From the NCBI GenBank assembly GCA_019348475.1, contig JAHWJJ010000143.1, positions 1 to 9,646 of the forward strand: a DNA stretch of 9,646 nt. Reading direction: 5' to 3'. The position numbers were made by a program, and so were the translations under genes. The notes beneath the pieces are model-generated. The model had not been told where the DNA came from. It made no database searches and saw only the letters and a program-made list of their open reading frames with translations. Position 1 is the first letter of the stretch. The number at the start of each line of letters is the position of its first letter. This document shows, piece by piece, positions 1 through 4,976 of the stretch. This stretch comes from Gemmatimonadota bacterium. Lineage in GTDB: Bacteria > Gemmatimonadota > Gemmatimonadetes > Longimicrobiales > Longimicrobiaceae.

Positions 1-279
1 CGCGGCCGGCGGCGCGTCGTCACCCGCGATGCGCGGCAGGATGGTCATGGCCGCGACGGTGGCCACGGCCACGGTGGCTACGGCCCACGCGAGCGCGGGC
101 GGCCTGGCCCGCGCGGGCGCGGCGTGCGCGCCAACCGCCACACCGCACTGGTTGCAGAAGCGGGCGCCGGCCGGCAGCGGGTTCTGGCACTCGCGGCACT
201 GCGCGTCCAGGGCAACCCCGCACTGGGGGCAAAAACGTCCGGAGGCCGGGGCCTCGCAGGACGGACAGGTCTGGCTCAT
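1..279 (-). CDS. Double zinc-ribbon membrane protein, N-terminal part (runs off left edge)
   Basis: This frame is open from an ATG at 277-279 to the left edge (93 codons, no stop), so the C-terminus is missing. Four CxxC pairs are visible: C5/C8, C17/C20, C28/C31 and C42/C45. They form two treble-clef-like zinc ribbons of the DZR type. An Ala/Arg/Pro linker follows, then one hydrophobic segment at about residues 62-82 and an acidic/Pro-Ala stretch. Proteins of this layout are usually anchored in the inner membrane with a cytoplasmic zinc ribbon and a variable extracytoplasmic domain. That missing part would define the function, so none is assigned. The start is preceded only by a weak purine stretch. 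The gene is divergent from the small gene at 456. Coding is supported by the regular Cys spacing; the opposite-strand frames here are Ala/Arg-rich shadows. Confidence 0.8.
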   Translation of the reverse strand, partial: MSQTCPSCEAPASGRFCPQCGVALDAQCRECQNPLPAGARFCNQCGVAVGAHAAPARARPPALAWAVATVAVATVAAMTILPRIAGDDAPPAA

Positions 280-360
280 GGCACCGCCGTGGGTGGAACG
301 AGAGGGGGTGGCGAACGGCGCAAATCTATGCGATGCACGCAGTTCGGTAAAGGCGGAACG

Positions 361-411
361 CGTGTGTCCGCATCGGCACACGAGATGCGTTTGATTTCCG
401 CCGCAAAATCA
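361..411. promoter_or_regulatory. Divergent intergenic region with two inverted repeats
   Basis: The 176-bp gap between the zinc-ribbon gene (minus) and the 85-aa gene (plus) holds two inverted repeats. CGTGTG-N10-CACACG lies at 361-382 and TGATTT-N8-AAATCA at 392-411. The stretch is locally AT-richer than its surroundings. A TTGATT hexamer at 391-396 could be a -35 for the plus-strand gene, but no convincing -10 follows at 16-18 bp. The repeats may be operators for one or both divergent genes; this is inference from position and symmetry only. Confidence 0.3.
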
Positions 412-455
412 GCGATCCCGCTACACCAGCCCGGCCCCGCCGGGGCGGAGGATTC

Positions 456-713
456 ATGAAGAACGGAGCCGAGCCCGCGCTCCCCCTGGCCCACGCGCGC
501 CAGACCGCATCCGTCACCCCCCTCCGGGCCGTTCCCCTCGATGCCGCCACCGCCGACGCCGCGCTCGCGCAGCTGCTGCGCCGCCTGGCCAGCGACCGCC
601 TGCGCGACCTGCGCGACGACGGCGTCACGGTGGCGTACATCGCCCGGATGTACGGCGTGGAGCAGGGAACGATGGAGGAGATGATCTCCGCCCTGGGGCC
701 CGGCACGCGCTGA
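456..713 (+). CDS. Small hypothetical protein with helix-turn-helix-like C-terminus
   Basis: An 85-aa product starts at ATG 456 behind a GGAGGA ribosome binding site at 447-452, which is close (3 nt) but strong. I do not recognise the family. The first 45 residues are Ala-rich and probably flexible or helical. Residues about 56-80 (GVTVAYIARMYGVEQGTMEEM) resemble the 'G.s...IA...gvs.gtv' pattern of a helix-turn-helix as found in sigma-region-4-like and resolvase-like DNA-binding segments. No signal peptide or membrane segment is seen. The gene stands alone, ends 29 bp before a hairpin terminator, and is convergent with the PAS-GGDEF-EAL gene. A small DNA-binding or regulatory role is possible but unproven. 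Confidence 0.65.
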   Translation: MKNGAEPALPLAHARQTASVTPLRAVPLDAATADAALAQLLRRLASDRLRDLRDDGVTVAYIARMYGVEQGTMEEMISALGPGTR

Positions 714-741
714 AGGCCTGAGCCGCCGAACCCGGGGAGGA

Positions 742-776
742 GAGAGCCGGTCCGCGAAAGGGGCGGGCCGGCTCTC
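742..776. terminator. Hairpin between convergent genes, probable bidirectional terminator
   Basis: Bases 742-755 pair with 763-776 as a 14-bp stem with one T.G position and a 7-nt loop. It lies 29 bp after the 85-aa gene's stop and 44 bp after the stop of the convergent PAS-GGDEF-EAL gene. No proper T-tract follows on either strand, only CTGTTC on the plus side. It is therefore a strong hairpin placed where a terminator is expected rather than a textbook intrinsic terminator. Confidence 0.6.
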
Positions 777-800
777 CTGTTCACGCCGGCCCGAGTGCCC

Positions 801-840
801 CGTTCACCCGTTCACCCCTTCACCCGTTCACCCGTTCACC
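801..840. repeat. Five tandem copies of an 8-bp repeat over the end of a gene
   Basis: Units at 801, 809, 817, 825 and 833 read CGTTCACC, except the third (CCTTCACC). On the minus strand each unit is GGTGAACG and contains TGA. Because the unit is 8 bp, successive TGAs fall in different frames, so any three neighbouring units close all three frames. The stop of the PAS-GGDEF-EAL gene (820-822) lies in the third unit, and its last residues (GERVNG) are encoded by repeat sequence. Confidence 0.9.
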
Positions 841-2481
841 GCCGGCGCCCAGCAACCGCTCCGCCTCCGCGGCCTCCACCGGGCGCCCCCACAGGTACCC
901 CTGGCCGTACGTACACCCCATCTCGTGCAGCAGGGTGGCCTGGGCGGGGTCGTCCACCCCCTCCGCCGTGGTCTCCAGCCCCAGCGCCGCGGCCAGCGCG
1001 ATGATCGCGCGCACGATCGCCACGTGCTTGCTCCCGCCCGCCATCGCGACGATGAACGACCGGTCGATCTTCAGCACGTCCAGCGGAATGCGGTGCAGGT
1101 ACGAGAGCGCGCTGTATCCGGTGCCGAAGTCGTCCACCTGAAGCTGCACCCCGAGCGCCTTGAGGGCGTGCAGGGATTCGATGGCATCGTCCGCATCGCC
1201 CATCACGATGCTCTCCGTCACCTCCAGCTTGAGCGCGGCCGCGTCCACCCCGCTGCGCTCCAGCACGGCCTGCACGTGGTCCACCAGCCCCGGCTTCGCG
1301 AACTGCCTCATGGACAGGTTGATCCCCATCGCCAGCGGCGGCTGCGCCGGGTAGCGCGCGTGCCAGTCCGTAAGCTGGTGCGCCGCCTGCTCCAGCACCC
1401 ATTCGCCGATGGAGACGATGAGCCCCGTCTCCTCCGCCACCGGGATGAACTCCGCCGGCGAAACCAGCCCGCGCTCCGGGTGAATCCACCGCACCAGCGC
1501 CTCGAACCCGCGCACCCGGCCGTCGTCCAGCCCCACGATGGGCTGGTAGAACACGCGCAGCTGCCCGCGGTCCAGCGCGTGGTGCAGATCGCCGTGCAGG
1601 CGCATGGCGGCCACCGCCTGCGCGTGCATGTCGGCCGAGAACAGCTGCACCACGCCCGTGTGCCGGGCGCGCGCCATCGCCACCTCGGCCTCGCGCAGCA
1701 CCTGCTCGGCATCGCCGTGCTCCGCCTCGCCCACGACCACGCCCACGTCCGCGCCGCAGAACACCTCCTGCCCGTCCAGGTGGTAGCCGCCGGCCAGCGC
1801 GCGCGCCATCCGCTCGGCGACGCGCATGGCGTCCGCCGGGCCGCGCACGCCGTTCAGCAGCACCAGAAAGTCGTCGCCCGCGGCACGCGCCACCACGTCG
1901 CCGGGGCGTACGCAGGCGTCCAGACGCTGCGCGGCCAGGGCGAGCAGTTCGTCGCCGCGGTGGTGGCCCAGCGTCTCGTTGACGCGCTGAAACCGGTTCA
2001 GGTCCAGGTGGATGACGGCGAACCGGTGCTCCGGCCGGCGGGCGACCGTGGCCAGGGCGCGGGCCACGTGTTGGAGGAAGGCCGTCCGGTTGGGCGTCCC
2101 CGTCCGCGCATCGAACAGGTCGTCCATGGCGTCGGCGCCGGCGTTCTGCGCCGGGGCGTGGACGATGACCTGCATCTGCCCGCCGCCGCGCGCGTCGTGC
2201 ATCGCCACGCAGGTGAGCTCCGCCGCCACCGGATCGGCCCCCGGGACGCGCAGCCGCACCGTCCGCCGCCACACCTGCCCGTGCTGCACCTCGCCGCGCA
2301 CCGCCTGCCACTCCGCCGGATCCGCGAGCAGATCGCCCAGGTGCCGCGGCTCGCCGCCGTCCACGGCCGCCCCGAAGCGCGCGACCGCCGCCGGGTTCGC
2401 CTCCGCGATGCGCCCGGCCTCGTCGGCCATCCAGACGGCGTCCTGCGTGTGGTTGAAGAGCGCGCGGAACCGGTGCGGCAT
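820..2481 (-). CDS. PAS-GGDEF-EAL protein, probable c-di-GMP phosphodiesterase
   Basis: This 553-aa cytoplasmic protein has no signal peptide or membrane segment. An N-terminal PAS-like sensor (about 1-110; FRALFNHTQDAVWMAD) is followed by GGDEF (about 120-285) and EAL (about 295-545) domains. The GGDEF domain has the DARTGTPNR entry and HLDLNRF motif, but its signature is A201-G-D-D-F205 instead of GG(D/E)EF. An RxxD inhibitory site (R192-D195) keeps the standard 5-residue spacing. The EAL domain has every expected catalytic/metal residue: E327 (FEAL), N388, E420, D450-D451 (DDFGTG), K471, E507 and Q527. Hydrolysis of c-di-GMP to pGpG is therefore likely. The GGDEF domain may act as a GTP- or c-di-GMP-binding regulator, or keep weak cyclase activity. 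ATG 2481 has no clear Shine-Dalgarno (the upstream is CT-rich), but no better in-frame start exists. Confidence 0.93.
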   Translation of the reverse strand: MPHRFRALFNHTQDAVWMADEAGRIAEANPAAVARFGAAVDGGEPRHLGDLLADPAEWQAVRGEVQHGQVWRRTVRLRVPGADPVAAELTCVAMHDARGGGQMQVIVHAPAQNAGADAMDDLFDARTGTPNRTAFLQHVARALATVARRPEHRFAVIHLDLNRFQRVNETLGHHRGDELLALAAQRLDACVRPGDVVARAAGDDFLVLLNGVRGPADAMRVAERMARALAGGYHLDGQEVFCGADVGVVVGEAEHGDAEQVLREAEVAMARARHTGVVQLFSADMHAQAVAAMRLHGDLHHALDRGQLRVFYQPIVGLDDGRVRGFEALVRWIHPERGLVSPAEFIPVAEETGLIVSIGEWVLEQAAHQLTDWHARYPAQPPLAMGINLSMRQFAKPGLVDHVQAVLERSGVDAAALKLEVTESIVMGDADDAIESLHALKALGVQLQVDDFGTGYSALSYLHRIPLDVLKIDRSFIVAMAGGSKHVAIVRAIIALAAALGLETTAEGVDDPAQATLLHEMGCTYGQGYLWGRPVEAAEAERLLGAGGERVNG

Positions 2482-2570
2482 GTTCGCGGGGAGAGGAGGA
2501 GGGGATGCTGACGACGCGCGGGCGGTCGCCGTGCGTCGGGTGTGCCGCCAAGATCGCCAGCGTACCCGCG

Positions 2571-2798
2571 TTACGCCACCGGGTCCGTGTGCGGGATCTC
2601 GACGTATCCGATCCGCGACGCAGGCTGCGGGATCAGATCGCCGTCGCGGCGAAGCTCCTCCAGATGAAAGTGCAGTGCTTCGCGGATCAGTCTCGTTACG
2701 TCACCCTCGGTTTCCCCCGCCGCGACGCAGCCGGGTACGTCGGGGACGCAGGCCGGAAAGCCCGTCGAGGCCGGTTCGATGACGACAGCGAAATTCAT
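2571..2798 (-). CDS. hicB: HicB-like antitoxin, orphan copy
   Basis: This 75-aa protein starts with a beta strand (MNFAVVIEP) and carries the HicB core VPDVPGCVAAGETE, then a helix (IREALHFHLEELRRDG) and the I.xP..RI.YVE ending. It is the small single-domain form with no C-terminal RHH or HTH DNA-binding domain. HicB proteins bind and block the HicA mRNA interferase. There is no hicA directly upstream, since only 42 bp separate this gene from the preceding hicB. It could neutralise a HicA encoded elsewhere or be a relic of a third TA unit. The ribosome binding site is weak. It is related by eye to the two other HicB proteins in the window, but is the most diverged of the three. Confidence 0.85.
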   Translation of the reverse strand: MNFAVVIEPASTGFPACVPDVPGCVAAGETEGDVTRLIREALHFHLEELRRDGDLIPQPASRIGYVEIPHTDPVA

Positions 2799-2840
2799 GA
2801 GTACATCGAAGCGGTCGGAATCGCGAGCAATCGCTCGGTG

Positions 2841-3068
2841 CTACGCCGCCGAGGCCGTTTCGGCAACGGCCACGTATTCCACGTGTGTCGTGGGCCGCGG
2901 GATCGGCTGCCCGTCGATCCGCATCTCGTCCAGATGGATGTGGATCCCTTCGCGGATCAGCTTTCTGACTTCGTCCTCAGTCTCCGCCAGGGCAACACAA
3001 CCCGGCAGATCCGGAACGTAGGCGCCGTACCCGGTGGCGCTCTTCTCGATCACGATCGCGTATTCCAT
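2841..3068 (-). CDS. hicB: HicB-like antitoxin of unit 1 (reading frame fused to frameshifted hicA)
   Basis: This 75-aa HicB starts at ATG 3068 (MEYAIVIEKSATGYGAYVPD), with the VPDLPGCVALAET core at residues 18-30 and the helix IREGIHIHLDEMRIDG. It should inhibit a cognate HicA ribonuclease. The start lies 2 nt beyond the ancestral hicA stop (TAG, 3071-3073), the tight coupling typical of hicAB operons; the same 2-nt gap is seen in unit 2. Because of a one-base insertion in hicA, the hicA frame now runs into this gene. One continuous frame from 3257 to 2841 (138 codons) would give a HicA-HicB fusion, while internal initiation at 3068 would still make free HicB. It is roughly 60% identical by eye to the HicB at 3976-4200. 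Confidence 0.88.
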   Translation of the reverse strand: MEYAIVIEKSATGYGAYVPDLPGCVALAETEDEVRKLIREGIHIHLDEMRIDGQPIPRPTTHVEYVAVAETASAA

Positions 3069-3070
3069 GG

Positions 3071-3257
3071 CTACCTCAGGCCTGCTTGCTTCAGGATACT
3101 GATCTTTCGTTCCCGGCGGCACATCCTCGCCCGGTCGGCCGGCGACGGTTACGGTACACTGCTTCACCGGATGCTTGTAGATCTGGTGGCTTCCCCTGGT
3201 GCGAGCAAGATGCCAGCCGTCAGCAGTGATGATAGCGACAATCTCACGGAATTTCAT
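3071..3257 (-). pseudogene. hicA: HicA toxin of unit 1, frameshifted near its C-terminus
   Basis: HicA is a small double-stranded-RNA-binding-fold mRNA interferase. The start is ATG 3257 (MKFREIVAIITADGWHLART) behind GAGAGG with 9-nt spacing; an upstream ATG at 3278 lacks such a site. The catalytic-His motif GSHQIYKHP and the TVTVAGRPGEDVPPGT stretch are intact. After that Thr the open frame changes to KDQYPEAS and runs into hicB. Removing one base from the T-run at 3105-3107 (AAA on the coding strand) restores KISILKQAGLR and a TAG at 3071-3073, the standard HicA C-terminus, giving 61 aa. The gene is thus one base from intact. This may be a true mutation, a fusion, or a homopolymer sequencing error. 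The last helix is lost in the shifted form, so toxicity is uncertain. Confidence 0.85.
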
Positions 3258-3299
3258 CTGCGCCAGCCTCTCATTCATCGGACAGATGGAAGCGGCACG

Positions 3300-3551
3300 T
3301 CAGTTCAGAAGCCACGCGGGAAGGTCGAGGTGGCCGCGAAGGTGCTTCAGGGTCTCGTCGAGGACGTCGACGACCGTGGCCCGGAGCCAGGCCAGAGAGG
3401 CATCCGGCGACCTGCCGCGCAGATGGACGCTCGCCACCGGCTCTCCGCAATGCGTCATCACCACTTCTCCGCCGCGCAGGACGGCATCGATCAACGCGTC
3501 CATGTGCGCTCCCGCTTCGTGGACCTCGACGGTGATCATCTGGATCTGCAT
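3300..3551 (-). CDS. Phd/YefM-like antitoxin without a recognisable partner toxin
   Basis: This 83-aa protein carries VHEAGAHMDALI (residues 10-21) and GGEVVMTHCGEPVASV (27-42). It matches the Phd/YefM N-terminal pattern (V.eAk..l..Ll..v..Ge.v.it..g.PvA.l), which dimerises and binds operator DNA; the C-terminal tail normally wraps the toxin. The start is ATG 3551 with GGAG and 7-nt spacing; a second ATG four codons in is possible. A TATACT box lies 29 bp upstream. The usual RelE, Doc or VapC toxin is absent: 42 bp downstream comes hicA. It may be an orphan antitoxin, or it could serve as the DNA-binding repressor for the hicAB pair, whose HicB lacks a DNA-binding domain. That role is inference. 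A fragment of a second copy lies at 4459-4512. Confidence 0.75.
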   Translation of the reverse strand: MQIQMITVEVHEAGAHMDALIDAVLRGGEVVMTHCGEPVASVHLRGRSPDASLAWLRATVVDVLDETLKHLRGHLDLPAWLLN

Positions 3552-3580
3552 CGGTTCGCTCCGGGCTGGGTTCAGCGCGC

Positions 3581-3611
3581 AGTATAGGGCCGGAGCCGGA
3601 AAACCTTGCAA
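3581..3611 (-). promoter_or_regulatory. Putative promoter of the Phd-hicAB unit 1
   Basis: On the minus strand TTGCAA (3611-3606) and TATACT (3586-3581) are separated by 19 bp, with the Phd-like start 29 bp further on. The TATACT box is conserved at the matching place in unit 2 (4595-4590), with TGGCAA at the same 19-bp spacing, which supports it. The spacer length is longer than optimal. Confidence 0.5.
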
Positions 3612-3782
3612 CCGGCACACGCCACGTCGCGGTCCCACTTCCCGCCAAGTGGATGATGGCGGTCAACCTGTTGCGCGGATTTGTCCTGGCAGTACGAATG
3701 CGCGCGCGGCCGGCCCACGCACCGACCGCGGATCACCATTCCGCGAACCGGCAGCAGTACCCGCGGGACAGCGGTGAGCAAA
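3581..3782 (-). repeat. ~200-bp direct repeat S, copy 1
   Basis: This stretch matches 4590-4789 along its length. Shared landmarks in transcription direction are TTTGCTCAC at the start, GTCCCGCG, GGCCGCGC, CGACGTGGCGTGTGCCGG (CGAGGTGGCGTGTGCCGG in copy 2) and CCTATACT at the end. Several indels separate the copies. The reading frame is not conserved across it, so it is best seen as a noncoding upstream region or decayed sequence. In both units it lies between an M14-peptidase fragment and the TA genes. Confidence 0.8.
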
Positions 3783-3798
3783 GTCCGCTCGTGGAGGG

Positions 3799-3870
3799 CG
3801 ATGAAGAGGAACCGGAAGGTGCCGTGGGGCTGGGCGCCGAAGGCGATCTCGTCCGGGCCGAACAGGTACG
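3799..3870 (-). pseudogene. M14 peptidase 3'-end fragment A
   Basis: Read on the minus strand this encodes PYLFGPDEIAFGAQPHGTFR and then FLFIALHE. It matches the last part of the intact M14 peptidase (LYLFGPEIAFRAQPHGTF, 5559-5625). The DNA match is near-perfect over about 70 bp, with a 3-bp insertion at 3851-3853 and four or so substitutions. The final ~10 codons, the stop and the terminator found downstream of fragment B are absent; the S repeat begins instead. No catalytic part is present, so it is a relic and not a gene. The frame happens to stay open (3572-3973), but that product has no coherent family match. Confidence 0.8.
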
Positions 3871-3975
3871 GTTGAAGAGCGCGCGTATTCGGAAGGGAGA
3901 GGGGGATGCGATCACCCAGCGCCGCGCGGCCGGGCGCGGGAACAAAACCGGCGATCCGGTCCGGTCCCTCCAAGC

Positions 3976-4200
3976 CTATGCGGCGGCGGCTTCCGCGACT
4001 TCCACGTAGGCGATGCGTGACGTGGGTTCAGGGATGGCCTCCCCGTTGAGCCGCATTCCCTCCAGGTGGAACTTGATGGCGTCGCGGATCAGCTGGATCA
4101 CCTCCGCCTCCGTGTCGGCCACCGCGACGCAGCCGGGAAGGTCGGGCACCGACGCGCCGTAGCTCGTGGCGCCCCGCTCGATGACGACGGCGTATTGCAT
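3976..4200 (-). CDS. hicB: HicB-like antitoxin of unit 2
   Basis: This 74-aa HicB (MQYAVVIERGATSYGASVPD) has the core VPDLPGCVAVADTE, the helix IRDAIKFHLEGMRLNG and the ending EPTSRIAYVEV. It is the single-domain form without a DNA-binding tail. It begins 2 nt after the stop of the frameshifted hicA (4203-4205), the same junction as in unit 1. With its toxin inactivated it may be a leftover, or it may still bind HicA toxins from other loci. It is followed at ~100 bp by M14 fragment A and so forms the junction between the two tandem units. Confidence 0.87.
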   Translation of the reverse strand: MQYAVVIERGATSYGASVPDLPGCVAVADTEAEVIQLIRDAIKFHLEGMRLNGEAIPEPTSRIAYVEVAEAAAA

Positions 4201-4202
4201 GA

Positions 4203-4390
4203 TTACCTCAGCCCTGCCTGTTTCAGAATGTTCAGCAACGTGCCAGTTGGAACATCTTTGCTCGGATTTCCAGCCACGGTCATCGTGCCCCGCTTGACCT
4301 TGTGCCTGAACTGCCGATGGCTCCCCGACATGCGATCCAGATACCACCCGTCGGCGGCGATTTATGGAAACTTACTTCCATCACTTTCAT
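4203..4390 (-). pseudogene. hicA: HicA toxin of unit 2, frameshifted near its N-terminus
   Basis: The start ATG 4390 lies behind AGAGG-CTGGCGCAG, the same leader as unit 1. The frame opens MKVMEVSFHK and then shifts. From there the downstream frame reads AADGWYLDRMSGSHRQFRHK, continues TMTVAGNPSKDVPTGT and ends LLNILKQAGLR with TAA at 4203-4205. That is a complete HicA body, including the GSH catalytic motif. Aligned with unit 1, the stretch between the start and ADGW is 2 nt too long. A TAA lies just upstream of AADGW in the HicA frame, so no conventional start reaches it. The only in-frame ATG (RMSGSH) would remove the first helix and strand. It is most likely an inactive toxin gene. Confidence 0.85.
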
Positions 4391-4458
4391 CTGCGCCAGC
4401 CTCTTATGAACCAGGAAGGATGAGTGGGAATGCACGACCAACTCGTGCGCGATCATAC

Positions 4459-4512
4459 TCACACCTGGCTCCGGACGTCCTTCAGCGGCTCGTCGGAATG
4501 GGTACGGACCAC
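4459..4512 (-). pseudogene. Remnant of a Phd-like antitoxin 3' end (unit 2)
   Basis: The frame VVRTHSDEPLKDVRSQV-stop lies at the same distance from hicA as the end of the Phd-like gene in unit 1. From GACGAG to the hicA ATG there are 104 bp here and 102 bp there. GACGAGCCGCTGAAGGACGT resembles GACGAGACCCTGAAGCACCT in unit 1. The distance from the TATACT box to hicA is about 130 bp shorter than in unit 1, so most of the antitoxin's coding sequence has been deleted. The assignment rests on position and a short match only. Confidence 0.5.
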
Positions 4513-4589
4513 ACGAGCCGGCGGGCCCGGTCCCGCGACTGCCCACCCGACGCTGTATTCAGTTGGACCTCGGGTCCGAAGCCGCAGAT

Positions 4590-4789
4590 AGTATAGGCGC
4601 TATAGCGAGAAATCTTGCCACCGGCACACGCCACCTCGCGGGCCCAGTTCCCGACAGGCGCGGTTCTCCGCCAACTGCCCGGGATCAACGAGCTGTGTGT
4701 GCGGATGGCAGGCCTTGCGCGGCCGGACCCATCCGTGAATCCCCACGCGATGGGCGGAGAGCGGTACTCGCGGGACACACGTGAGCAAA
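4590..4789 (-). repeat. ~200-bp direct repeat S, copy 2
   Basis: This is the second copy of the S element (compare 3581-3782). It runs from TTTGCTCAC (4789) to the TATACT box (4595-4590), with TGGCAA 19 bp before that box. It follows the terminator of M14 fragment B and leads into the Phd remnant and frameshifted hicA of unit 2. An open frame at 4600-4806 (minus, 68 codons) is not conserved in copy 1, so I do not call a gene. Confidence 0.8.
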
Positions 4790-4808
4790 CGGGCGTCATC
4801 CAGCACAC

Positions 4809-4853
4809 GAAAAAGCGGAGCGGGGCACGCGACGGATGCCGCGTGCCCCGCTC
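4809..4853 (-). terminator. Intrinsic terminator after M14 fragment B
   Basis: A perfect 14-bp stem pairs 4818-4831 with 4840-4853 around an 8-nt loop (ACGGATGC). On the minus strand it is followed, after CGC, by five T residues (4814-4810). It sits 22 bp beyond the TAA of M14 fragment B, so it looks like the original terminator of that former gene. It would now stop transcription entering from the lanthipeptide side. Confidence 0.8.
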
Positions 4854-4874
4854 GTGCTGATCCAACCCGCGGGC

Positions 4875-4970
4875 TTACCGCCGCCGCTGCGCGTCGTCGG
4901 TGACGGATTCGTACCGGAGGTTGAAGAGCAGGCCGAGGGCGCCGTGCGGCTGGGCGCGGAAGGCGATCTG
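4875..4970 (-). pseudogene. M14 peptidase 3'-end fragment B with stop codon
   Basis: The minus strand encodes QIAFRAQPHGALGLLFN and then LRYESVTDDAQRR-stop. This parallels the true M14 C-terminus EIAFRAQPHGTFRFLFN...DDAPRR-stop. The match starts abruptly at 4970, where the FGP codons should be, and continues through the stop (4875-4877) to a terminator. It is more diverged from the intact gene than fragment A, so it probably comes from a paralogous peptidase whose upstream part was replaced by the lanthipeptide segment. No function is expected. Confidence 0.8.
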
Positions 4971-4976
4971 CGAAGC

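Noticed and set aside
925..2511. 528-codon plus-strand frame and a 571-codon minus-strand shifted frame (836-2551)
   Set aside because: Both overlap the PAS-GGDEF-EAL gene, whose motifs are unambiguous. Their products are Arg/His/Gly/Ala-rich without recognisable domains.
2505..3587. 360-codon plus-strand frame with a strong GAGGAGGAGGGG just before its ATG
   Set aside because: The apparent Shine-Dalgarno is convincing, but the frame runs antisense through two hicB genes, hicA and the Phd-like gene, and its product has no family features.
3587..3640. Sigma-54 promoter in the S element (TGGCGTGTGCCGGTTGC)
   Set aside because: The GG and GC elements are about 2 bp further apart than the -24/-12 spacing allows, and the match is not kept in S copy 2.
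3572..3973. 133-codon minus-strand frame between hicB (unit 2) and the Phd-like gene
   Set aside because: It starts at TTG, contains the M14 fragment and continues into the S repeat, where the second copy has a different frame. It is an accidental open frame.
4482..4865. 127-codon and 68-codon minus-strand frames across S copy 2
   Set aside because: They cross a terminator hairpin and the S repeat, have no ribosome binding site, and are not conserved in S copy 1.
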